From: an uncultured bacterium
GTDB taxonomy: Bacteria > Actinomycetota > Coriobacteriia > Coriobacteriales > Coriobacteriaceae
DNA: 17,100 nt
Direction of reading: 5' to 3'
NCBI GenBank assembly: GCA_905215945.1
Contig: CAJMRZ010000012.1
Span: 1 to 17,100 of the forward strand
Both the position numbers and the translations under genes were made by a program. Positions 7,233-13,371 of the stretch are shown here, one piece after another. Positions within the stretch are counted from its first letter, which is position 1, and each line of letters opens with the position of its first letter. The notes under the pieces are model-generated. The model did no database searches, was not told where the DNA came from, and saw nothing but the letters and a program-made list of their open reading frames with translations.

Positions 7233-8062
7233 TAGAGCTCCTCCCCTGCTGCTGCGAGCTCGGCCATGGCCTGCTCAAACTGTTCATCGTTGGGTGCCTT
7301 GCCGTGCCAGCCCACCTGGTTTTCCATAAAGGAGACGCCCTTGCCCTTCACCGTCTCGGCGATAATGGCCACGGGCGAGTCGCTCACTTTGCGGGCCTCG
7401 GCAAAGGCGGCGGCAATCTGCGCCATGTCGTTACCGTCGGCGAGCTCGATCACATGCCACTTAAAGGCGCGGAACTTGTCAGCGAGCGGCATGGCCGAGT
7501 TGACTTCATCGATCGTGCCGTCAATCTGCAAGCCGTTGTGGTCGACGACGGCAACAAGATTGTCGAGCGCATGGTTGCCGGCGAACATGGCCGCCTCCCA
7601 CACCTGGCCTTCCTCGCACTCACCGTCGCCCAGCAACGTGTAGACACGGTAGCCGTCGCCCCAGTGCTTAGCGGCAAGCGCCATTCCAACTGCAGCAGAG
7701 ATGCCCTGACCGAGCGATCCGGTGGACATATCGATGCCAGGGGCGTCGTTCATGTTGGGATGGCCCTGCAGTCGGCTGCCAATATGACGGAGCGTCTCGA
7801 GCTCTTCGACGGGAAAATAGCCGCGATTTGCCAACACCGAATACAGGCCCGGCGCCGCGTGACCCTTGGAGAGCACAAAGCGATCGCGATCGGCCTTGTG
7901 AGGGTCGGCAGGATCGATATTCATTTCCTCAAAGTACAGATACGTCATGATGTCGGCAGCACCGAGCGATCCACCCGGGTGTCCCGACTTGGCCGCGTGA
8001 ACCGCAGTCACGACACCCTTCCTGACCTCATTGGCGACCTTCGCCAGCTCCTGGTTGGTCAT
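7232..8062 (-). CDS. tkt: Transketolase, N-terminal (thiamine-diphosphate-binding) subunit
   Basis: A 276-residue first half of the split transketolase. It carries SGHPGGSLGAADI (26-38), SKGHAAPGLY (65-74), and the thiamine-diphosphate/metal motif GDGECEEGQVWEA (145-157) running to the metal-ligand Asn in VDHNGLQIDG (N176). The ATG at 8062 has AGAGGAA 6-7 nt upstream. A longer reading from 8122 would add 20 residues but has no family support and would run through a GC-rich hairpin. Transaldolase lies 63 nt upstream on the same strand. That order, transaldolase then transketolase halves, supplies the two enzymes of the reversible pentose phosphate rearrangements. Confidence 0.95.
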   Translation of the reverse strand: MTNQELAKVANEVRKGVVTAVHAAKSGHPGGSLGAADIMTYLYFEEMNIDPADPHKADRDRFVLSKGHAAPGLYSVLANRGYFPVEELETLRHIGSRLQGHPNMNDAPGIDMSTGSLGQGISAAVGMALAAKHWGDGYRVYTLLGDGECEEGQVWEAAMFAGNHALDNLVAVVDHNGLQIDGTIDEVNSAMPLADKFRAFKWHVIELADGNDMAQIAAAFAEARKVSDSPVAIIAETVKGKGVSFMENQVGWHGKAPNDEQFEQAMAELAAAGEEL

Positions 8063-8085
8063 ACGAATTCCTCTCTTGAGAACAA

Positions 8086-8114
8086 CCCCGGCACCGGATG
8101 ACGCGATGCCGGGG
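8086..8114 (-). terminator. Hairpin between transaldolase and transketolase genes (attenuator or weak terminator)
   Basis: A perfect 8-bp stem CCCCGGCA / TGCCGGGG with a 13-nt loop sits in the 63-nt spacer. On the minus strand it is followed by TTGTTCTC, which is too poor in T for a strong terminator. It could lower transketolase expression relative to transaldolase or protect an mRNA end. Confidence 0.45.
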
Positions 8115-8125
8115 CAATCCACTCG

Positions 8126-8809
8126 TTAAGCCTGAGCGACGACCTTCTGCCAGTCAGCCTCAAAAGAGGCGAGGCCCTGGTCGGTCAGCGGATGATGCAG
8201 GCACTTCTTGAGAGCGGCCATGGGCACGGTCGCAATATCGGCACCGAGTAGCGCGGCCTGGGTCACGTGGTTGGGCGTACGAACCGAGGCGGTGATGATC
8301 TCGACGGTGTCGTCGACGTTCTTGCCCGTCCAGTCGTAGTTCTTAATGCAGGTCACGACGTTGTCGAGCTGCGAGATACCGTCCTCGGCGATGTCATCGA
8401 AACGACCGACAAACGGGCTGATGTAGCGAGCACCGGCATTGGCGGCCATAAGGGCCTGCGTCGGCGAGAAGACGAGCGTCATGTTGACGCGCACGCCAGC
8501 ATCGGCCAGTGCACGGCAGGCGGCAAGGCCGGCCTCGCACACGGGAAGCTTGACCACGATGTTGGGGGCGAGGGCGGCAAGGCGCTTGCCCTCCTCGATC
8601 ATACCCTCGGCAGTGGTAGCGGTAGACTCGGCGGAAACGGGCAGGCCCTCGCAGAGCTCGGCAATCTTGAGCATATGCGGCTCAAAGTCGGCAAGCTTGC
8701 CGCCGGTCTTGGCGTACAGGGACGGGTTGGTGGTAACACCGGCCAGGCAGCCCCAGCTCTTGGCCTCGGCGATCTCGTCCAGATTGGCAGTATCGATAAA
8801 GAACTTCAT
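8126..8809 (-). CDS. tal: Transaldolase (TalC/FSA-type small transaldolase)
   Basis: A 227-residue class I aldolase-fold enzyme that moves a dihydroxyacetone unit between sugar phosphates in the pentose phosphate pathway. It starts MKFFIDTANLDEIAEAKSWG, with the substrate-binding segment GVTTNPSL at 24-31. The Schiff-base lysine is K87 in NIVVKLPV. The choice between transaldolase and fructose-6-phosphate aldolase (FSA) can be read from two places. The segment PVSAEST has Glu (E61) where FSA has Gln, and SPFVGRFDD has Phe (F133) where FSA has Tyr. Both point to a true transaldolase. The ATG at 8809 has AAGGAG 8 nt upstream; the in-frame extension to 8836 is not family-like. Two tandem hairpins separate it from the GatZ-like gene upstream, and transketolase follows. 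Confidence 0.93.
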   Translation of the reverse strand: MKFFIDTANLDEIAEAKSWGCLAGVTTNPSLYAKTGGKLADFEPHMLKIAELCEGLPVSAESTATTAEGMIEEGKRLAALAPNIVVKLPVCEAGLAACRALADAGVRVNMTLVFSPTQALMAANAGARYISPFVGRFDDIAEDGISQLDNVVTCIKNYDWTGKNVDDTVEIITASVRTPNHVTQAALLGADIATVPMAALKKCLHHPLTDQGLASFEADWQKVVAQA

Positions 8810-8841
8810 GGTGCAAACTCCTTCGAAGGAATCCAAAACTC

Positions 8842-8877
8842 AAAAAATAGGACAAAGGGGATGTCCCTTTGTCCTAT
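8842..8877 (-). terminator. Intrinsic terminator between the GatZ-like gene and transaldolase
   Basis: A perfect 13-bp stem (ATAGGACAAAGGG with CCCTTTGTCCTAT) closes a 5-nt loop. On the minus strand it runs straight into TTTTTT. It would end transcripts from the GatZ-like gene, so transaldolase-transketolase likely needs its own promoter or read-through. Confidence 0.85.
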
Positions 8878-8879
8878 GT

Positions 8880-8915
8880 GCCGGGCCTGCGGCTGGGACA
8901 TGCCCCAGGCCCGGC
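8880..8915 (-). terminator. Second hairpin between the GatZ-like stop and transaldolase
   Basis: A 10-bp perfect stem GCCGGGCCTG / CAGGCCCGGC (8880-8889, 8906-8915) encloses 16 nt. It lies 20 nt past the GatZ-like stop and just before the T-tract terminator. It has no T-tract of its own, so it may act as an RNA 3'-end stabiliser or a pause site. Confidence 0.5.
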
Positions 8916-8934
8916 GTCGTGTAGGAAAAGCTAC

Positions 8935-10209
8935 TTAGTCCTCGAGAGCCTTCTCGATGCGGCTCGTGACGCCCTTGAGGTTAAGACCGACGACGTACTG
9001 CTTGATCGGGCGCTTGATGTGCTCGATCACAAAGCGCTTGCCGTCGATGTCCTGGGCAGCGAGGTTGCGATAGAGCTTCTCGACCTGCTCCTTGACCTCG
9101 GGATCGTTGAACGCATAGTGGCCGGAGACATCCAGGATCTTCAGGCTGAGCTCATCGTCGGCAAGGATGTCATCGACCTGCAGGTTGACGTCGTCGCCAG
9201 TCATCCACTTGCGCCAGCGCTCGGTCTTGATAGCCTTGACCAGCAGCGTGTGATACAGGTCGGAGGGGTCATCGCACAGACCGTTGTCGACCAGGATCTG
9301 CTCGGTGGCGCAGAGCTTGAGGTAGGCGCGGGTCTCCTCGGTGCCATACTGCGGAGCGACGTTGGAGGCGGTCACGTGTGCCGGGATGTGCTCGAGCAGC
9401 GTCGCGTCGTCCAGATAGTCGGCGTTGTGCTCCTTCAGGCCCACGCCATAGCGCTTGGCCATATCGGCAAGCTCGCGGGCGTTCTTGAAGTTGTAGTGAC
9501 CGACCTGCTCCGTCCAGCGGGTAAGGGTGCCGGTCTGGCCGACGATAAAGGTGGGCATGGGGCAGCCGCGCTTCTCGAGCTCGGGCTGCAGCTGAGAAAT
9601 GAACTCCTCGTACTTATCGGTAGAGGTCAAGCCGCCATTGGTCTCCTCGGTACCGACCTCATAGGCGACCTCGGGCAGGTTATGCTCGCGACGGTACTGC
9701 TCAAGGTAGTCGATAAGATCGATCGTGCGGCGAAGCACCACGTCGAGCGGAATAACCTTGCCGATCTGATAGGGGTCCTTGGTGGGGTCGACCATCAGCA
9801 GGTCAAAGCCCGCCTCCATGTCGGCGACGAAGGACTTGCGGGCGAGCTCCATGGCCTCGTCCTCGGGCAGGTGGGCGTTACGCTCCTCGTCGCGCTGCCA
9901 CGGACCGCCGTGATCGCGGCACAGGTAGTACGGACCGGTGTAACCCACCTCGTCGGCAACCTTCTTGATGTCGGCGGCAAAGCGCGTCTGGTCCCAACCG
10001 TTGACGTAGCCGGCGCCCATCTCGTCCATATCGACCTGGTTGCGGCTGGCGATAAACATGGGCGGGAAATCCTCGTCCTTGGCAAGCTCGAACACGGCCT
10101 GAATCAGGTTGGGGCTCATGGGGCCAATGCCGACCATGGTTGCGTGATCGCCGCTATCCTGCAGCTTGAGCATGCCCTGAACGGCCTGACGGATGGTGAG
10201 GTTGGACAT
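8935..10209 (-). CDS. Divergent GatZ/KbaZ-family protein (tagatose-bisphosphate aldolase non-catalytic subunit family)
   Basis: A 424-residue protein of the family containing GatZ and KbaZ, TIM-barrel partners of the class II tagatose-1,6-bisphosphate aldolases GatY/KbaY. Supporting segments are SRNQVD (55-60), GAGYVNGWDQTRF (65-77), CRDHGGPW (97-104) and VDPTKDP (140-146), then YEVGTEETNGG near 183-193. In E. coli-type members I recall GGDHLGPNRW at the third position, so CRDHGGPW marks a divergent branch. No GatY/KbaY-type catalytic subunit is in the window. Some relatives are reported to act alone as ketose or ketose-phosphate C4 epimerases, so an independent sugar-phosphate isomerase or epimerase is a fair hypothesis, not a demonstrated function. 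AAGGAG lies 6 nt before the ATG. It follows a fructose-type PTS gene and ends in two hairpins. Confidence 0.82.
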   Translation of the reverse strand: MSNLTIRQAVQGMLKLQDSGDHATMVGIGPMSPNLIQAVFELAKDEDFPPMFIASRNQVDMDEMGAGYVNGWDQTRFAADIKKVADEVGYTGPYYLCRDHGGPWQRDEERNAHLPEDEAMELARKSFVADMEAGFDLLMVDPTKDPYQIGKVIPLDVVLRRTIDLIDYLEQYRREHNLPEVAYEVGTEETNGGLTSTDKYEEFISQLQPELEKRGCPMPTFIVGQTGTLTRWTEQVGHYNFKNARELADMAKRYGVGLKEHNADYLDDATLLEHIPAHVTASNVAPQYGTEETRAYLKLCATEQILVDNGLCDDPSDLYHTLLVKAIKTERWRKWMTGDDVNLQVDDILADDELSLKILDVSGHYAFNDPEVKEQVEKLYRNLAAQDIDGKRFVIEHIKRPIKQYVVGLNLKGVTSRIEKALED

Positions 10210-10353
10210 TTTGTTCTCCTTCTCCAGAGGATTTTTGACAAAAGTTCCCTGGGACCCAGATGTGGGCCCTATCAGTACGGATGGATTTTGTTGTGTAGGG
10301 GCGGTTGTGCGGAGTCAAATCCATCCCTCCGCACAACCGGAGTCCTTAAAGGT
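10210..10353 (-). promoter_or_regulatory. Structured leader between EIIBC and the GatZ-like gene (pseudoknot-like)
   Basis: Stem 1 is a perfect 12-bp match, GGTTGTGCGGAG (10303-10314) with CTCCGCACAACC (10327-10338). Its 12-nt loop includes AAATCCATCC (10317-10326), which is complementary over 10 bases to GGATGGATTT at 10279-10288, outside the stem. That order of arms is an H-type pseudoknot or two competing hairpins in RNA of either strand. A further stem-loop, GGGCCCA / TGGGTCCC with one bulge (about 10250-10269), lies nearer the GatZ-like start. There is no T-tract, so this is not a standard terminator. It matches no riboswitch class I recognise. Confidence 0.6.
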
Positions 10354-11826
10354 TTACTTGGCCTGCTTATCGAGCGTGGGCTTCATGGCAATCAGGATTG
10401 CAGCGGCGACCACGGCGCCAATCACGATGTCCAGGCAGAACAGCGCGACGTTGTTGGTGGCAAGGGCGACGATAAAGCCACCGTGCGGGACGTAGCAGTC
10501 GATGCCCTGGAAGGCGGCAAGTGCCGCACCCACGGCAGAGCCGATGCAAATGCCGGGCAGGGTGTGACCGAGGTCCTTGACCGCGAAGGGGATAGCGCCC
10601 TCGGTAATACCGATGCAGCCCATGAACAGCGCGGAGATGCCCATCTGGCGGTCAGCGTCATCGAACTTGTTCTTGGCGATGAGCGCAGCGAGGCCACAGG
10701 CGATCGGGGGAACGGCGACGGCGACGCGGAACATACCGTTAGGACCGTAGATACCGGAGGCCATGATGGCCATGGTGAAGGTCGAGGCGGTCTTGTTGAT
10801 GGGGCCACCCATATCGAAGGCGGTCATAACGCCAATGACCAGACCCAGGACAACTGCGGAACCGCCCTGCAGGCTGCCGAGCACGCCGGTGAGCCAGTCC
10901 ATCACAAAGCCAAGCGGCGTGGCCAGGATGTAGATATAGGCCATGCCCAGGACAAGCGAGGTCAGAATCGGGATGATCAGGATGGGCATGATGGTCTGGA
11001 TGGTGTTGTTGACCTTCCAGGTCTTCATCCAGCGGACAAAGTAGCCGCAGATGACCGCCATGATCATGGCGCCCAAGAAGCCGGTCGAAACGCTGTTGCC
11101 GTTAGGGGTAACGACTGCGTTATTGACCAGGTAGCCCAGGACAAAACCGGGGGCGAGCGCGGGCTTGCCGGCCATCGAGTAGGAGATGTATGCCGCAAGC
11201 ACCGGGATCATCATGGAGATGCCGGCCATGCCGATGGTGTTAAGGCTCACCATCAGCGGGTTCGTAACCTCCATGCCGTTGGCGCCGGCGGTACCGGATG
11301 CCAGCGAGAAGGCAAGAAACACGCCGCCGATAACGACGATGGGGATAAAATAGGAAACGCCGGTATTGAATGCATTGAGCAGCGTCTTGCCAGGATCGGC
11401 AAAGATAGACTGCTTGGACGCCGGTGTCGGGGCCTGCGGGGCAGCGGAGACGGCCTTCTTCTCTGCCTTGGCCTCGGCCTTGGGCGCGTCAACGGCGCCA
11501 CCCGTCGCCTTGATGATCTCAATGGCCTGGTCGATGATCTTTACCGGATCGGCGATTACATCAGAGGTGCCGACCTTCAGGAACTTGCCCTCGGCCATCT
11601 TCTGCTCAAAACGGTCCTCGTTCTCGACACCCACGTCGACGGACTCCAGGACCAGGTCGGCGGGGTCCACGTCTTCCTGCGTGAGCTCATTCTCGATACC
11701 CAGGCCACCCTGAGCCTCGACCTTGCACTCGATGCCACGGGCGGCGCATTCATCCTGAATCGCCTTCTGGGCCATATACGTGTGGGCGATACCCACAGTA
11801 CAGGCGGCAACGCCTACGATCTTCAT
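10354..11826 (-). CDS. PTS fructose-type transporter, EIIBC
   Basis: A 490-residue phosphotransferase permease that would import and phosphorylate a hexose. The fructose-class EIIB domain occupies about residues 1-105, with phospho-accepting C9 in ACTVGIAHTYMAQKA. Standard members read CPTGIAHT, so the Pro and Thr after Cys are changed, but Cys and GIAHT are kept. A flexible Ala/Lys/Pro linker (about 110-138) leads to a fructose-type EIIC with multiple membrane segments from about 150 and the motif AFDMGGPINKTAS. No EIIA domain is fused, so an EIIA must come from elsewhere. The ATG at 11826 (MKIVGVAACT) has AGAGGGA upstream; a 34-residue longer reading has no family support. Substrate is not certain: fructose, tagatose or another ketose are options. 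It diverges from a LacI-type regulator. Confidence 0.92.
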   Translation of the reverse strand: MKIVGVAACTVGIAHTYMAQKAIQDECAARGIECKVEAQGGLGIENELTQEDVDPADLVLESVDVGVENEDRFEQKMAEGKFLKVGTSDVIADPVKIIDQAIEIIKATGGAVDAPKAEAKAEKKAVSAAPQAPTPASKQSIFADPGKTLLNAFNTGVSYFIPIVVIGGVFLAFSLASGTAGANGMEVTNPLMVSLNTIGMAGISMMIPVLAAYISYSMAGKPALAPGFVLGYLVNNAVVTPNGNSVSTGFLGAMIMAVICGYFVRWMKTWKVNNTIQTIMPILIIPILTSLVLGMAYIYILATPLGFVMDWLTGVLGSLQGGSAVVLGLVIGVMTAFDMGGPINKTASTFTMAIMASGIYGPNGMFRVAVAVPPIACGLAALIAKNKFDDADRQMGISALFMGCIGITEGAIPFAVKDLGHTLPGICIGSAVGAALAAFQGIDCYVPHGGFIVALATNNVALFCLDIVIGAVVAAAILIAMKPTLDKQAK

Positions 11827-11847
11827 TGCTTCCCTCTTTTCATAGAG

Positions 11848-11859
11848 TTGCGTGCGCAA
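11848..11859. promoter_or_regulatory. Candidate operator upstream of EIIBC
   Basis: TTGCGTGCGCAA is a short dyad (TTGCG/CGCAA with two central bases) about 22 nt before the EIIBC start, downstream of the candidate promoter. LacI-family operators are often TTG..CAA-type dyads of this size, and a LacI-family gene is divergent. Binding is an inference. Confidence 0.42.
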
Positions 11860-11870
11860 GACACCGTTTG

Positions 11871-11882
11871 CGGAGGCCTCCG
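11871..11882. promoter_or_regulatory. Perfect 12-bp palindrome in the EIIBC leader
   Basis: CGGAGGCCTCCG is self-complementary over 12 bp, 45 nt before the EIIBC ATG. It could be a second operator. With no loop it is unlikely to be an RNA hairpin. Confidence 0.4.
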
Positions 11883-11926
11883 GAGCATCCCCTGCCGTTT
11901 GGACTTGCTGTCTTTTCGACAAGAAC

Positions 11927-11956
11927 AATATAGGTGCTCGTTTTTCTTAATGCCAG
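11927..11956 (-). promoter_or_regulatory. Candidate promoter of EIIBC
   Basis: On the minus strand CTGGCA (11951-11956) and TATATT (11927-11932) are spaced 18 nt apart. The -10 matches the sigma-70 consensus at five of six positions and the -35 at four. The start of transcription would be near 11920, giving a leader of roughly 95 nt that contains both palindromes. Confidence 0.4.
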
Positions 11957-12230
11957 CTTATTTCGGTAAACGCGCAGGTCAGAGCGTTGGTTATGCGATT
12001 TAGTTATGCGTTTAACCAAAAATGAATCCTGCGATTTTGCCCTCGATTTCAAAAGTCAAGAAGTATTTGATTTTCTCGGTAGACGGCAGATGCGCATGCC
12101 GGTCACAAATTTCGACCCCACCCGTATGCCGCATTTGTCGCATACTCATATGAAAGGAAAAAGCCGCTCACCGAAGCGTATCCTTCACCAAGACTCAAAG
12201 TCATCATGTTGGAAAATGCTCATCTGTCGG

Positions 12231-12236
12231 AAGGAG
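12231..12236 (+). promoter_or_regulatory. Ribosome-binding site of the LacI-family regulator
   Basis: AAGGAG lies 5 nt before the GTG at 12242. This supports GTG over the in-frame ATG at 12206, which lacks a good Shine-Dalgarno sequence and would add residues ahead of the helix-turn-helix. Confidence 0.65.
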
Positions 12237-12241
12237 TCGCT

Positions 12242-13252
12242 GTGGCAAAACAGCGCGTTACGATCGCAGACGTCGCTCGAGAGGCGGGAACCTCGACGGC
12301 AAGCGTCTCGTATTACCTCAACGACAAACGAGAAAAGCTTAGCGAGAAGACGCAGAACAAAATCGCGCGCGTCATTAAGGAACTCGGATACGTTCCCAAC
12401 GCCCAAGCGCAGACGCTCACCGGCAAGCAAACCCACGTCATTGCCATCATCATTTTGGATAACACCAACAAATGGGCGGGGCTCGTTCTCAATGGCATGG
12501 AGCAGGTCATGCTCCCCGCGGGCTACCAGACGGTCGTTTGCACGAGCAACTTTAACCCCGAGACCGAGCTCATGTACGTCGACAAGATGCTCTCGCTGGG
12601 CGTCGATGGCTTTATCATCCAGCCCACGGCAAACTTCAAAGCCGTGCATGACCGCATTAGACGCGCCGGCAAGCCGGTCGTCTTTTTCGATGCGGCCATC
12701 TATAGCCCAGGTACCAGCTGGATCAAAACCAACCTTTACGACGGCGTGTACAACGCCACACAGGCACTCCTCGACGCCGGCTACGAAGATTTCTTTTCCA
12801 TTGCCGCCAACATGACCGAAATGCGCACCCGCATGGAGCGTTTTCAGGGGTATGCCGAGGCGCTGGCAGCGAACGGGCAGCTCTACAAAGCGATTCCCAT
12901 CGATCACAACAAGCCGTCAATCAACGAGCTCACTGAATACTTTAAATTCAAGTTCAATCCCGCCAAGCGAACCCTTATCTTCGTGCAAAATCAGTGGGCA
13001 CTTCCCCGTGTCTACAAGGCCCTCCAGCCAATGGCCCATCTGCTTCCGCAGCAAATCGGCCTTTTGGGACTCAACTGCGAAGACTGGACTAATCTCACCA
13101 CACCGACCGTCTCCACCATCATCGAGCCCGTCGACCAAGAAGGTCGCGAAGCAGCCGAGATGCTGCTCGCCCTACTTGACGGAAGCAGCGAACCCGGCGA
13201 GCAGCGCATTCTCGAGTGCAAGCTCAACTGGCTCGACTCCACCTCGATCTAG
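12242..13252 (+). CDS. LacI-family transcriptional regulator
   Basis: A 336-residue DNA-binding regulator with a sugar-binding periplasmic-protein-like effector domain. The N-terminus MAKQRVTIADVAREAGTSTA starts the helix-turn-helix (about 6-25), followed by SVSYYLNDKRE. The hinge region is GYVPNAQAQTLTGKQTHVIA, and a LacI/PurR-type effector domain occupies about 63-330. The recognition helix has Tyr-Tyr where many members have Arg-Val (SRVLN), so its operator may differ from the usual consensus; the usual hinge AR-L is AQTL here. It is divergent from the PTS EIIBC gene and probably controls that locus in response to its sugar or a phosphorylated intermediate. The chosen GTG has AAGGAG 5 nt upstream. 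No strong terminator follows, only a GGGACAAA / TTTGTCTC stem near 13257. Confidence 0.92.
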   Translation: MAKQRVTIADVAREAGTSTASVSYYLNDKREKLSEKTQNKIARVIKELGYVPNAQAQTLTGKQTHVIAIIILDNTNKWAGLVLNGMEQVMLPAGYQTVVCTSNFNPETELMYVDKMLSLGVDGFIIQPTANFKAVHDRIRRAGKPVVFFDAAIYSPGTSWIKTNLYDGVYNATQALLDAGYEDFFSIAANMTEMRTRMERFQGYAEALAANGQLYKAIPIDHNKPSINELTEYFKFKFNPAKRTLIFVQNQWALPRVYKALQPMAHLLPQQIGLLGLNCEDWTNLTTPTVSTIIEPVDQEGREAAEMLLALLDGSSEPGEQRILECKLNWLDSTSI

Positions 13253-13323
13253 ACCGCGGGACAAATGAATCAGTAGCGTTTGTCTCAAATCTTAAGTATT
13301 TGTTCGACAGAACGGCCCTTGCC

Positions 13324-13368
13324 GGCTCCTGCTAGACTGGTAGATTCCCAACCATCTAGCCAGGAGCC
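13324..13368. promoter_or_regulatory. Dyad covering the nuclease ribosome-binding site
   Basis: GGCTCCTG-CTAGA-C-TGGT (13324-13341) pairs with ACCA-TCTAG-C-CAGGAGCC (13351-13368). This gives 17 bp with one bulge on each side and a 9-nt loop. The 3' arm contains the AGGAG that serves the ATG at 13372. As RNA the hairpin would hide the Shine-Dalgarno sequence. A possible promoter (TTGCCG 13319-13324, 16 nt, TAGATT 13341-13346) overlaps the 5' arm; if used, the dyad would act as a DNA operator instead. Confidence 0.6.
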
Positions 13369-13371
13369 GCA

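Larger units (their letters stand above)
11827..12241. other. 415-nt divergent regulatory region between EIIBC and the LacI-type regulator
   Basis: No gene is supported here. It holds the EIIBC promoter and leader with two palindromes (listed separately). It also has a TTGGTTA (11987-11993) / TAACCAA (12013-12019) inverted pair, two TTATGCG copies 13 nt apart (11991, 12004), an ATGCGCAT palindrome (12090-12097) and a GTATGC (12124-12129) / GCATAC (12140-12145) inverted pair. The recurring TATGCG/GCATA words suggest regulator binding upstream of the LacI-type gene, but no single operator is certain. Confidence 0.6.

Noticed and set aside
7230..7236. Possible frameshift splitting a single transketolase gene
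   Set aside because: The TAATG junction and the domain boundary match naturally split transketolases, and each half has its own complete domain set.
8126..8809. Fructose-6-phosphate aldolase (FSA) as the identity of the transaldolase
   Set aside because: E61 and F133 stand where FSA has Gln and Tyr, which favours transaldolase activity.
8810..8836. Longer transaldolase start at 8836
   Set aside because: It adds nine residues before MKFFIDTANL, the usual family start. The ATG at 8809 has its own AAGGAG.
8869..12003. 1044-residue open frame on the plus strand
   Set aside because: It is a GC-rich antisense shadow of the GatZ-like and EIIBC genes, both of which have clear domain motifs and ribosome-binding sites.
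12006..12815. 269-residue plus-strand frame overlapping the LacI-type gene
   Set aside because: It is out of frame with the well-supported LacI-type protein, with Arg/Ser/Thr-rich shadow composition and no helix-turn-helix.
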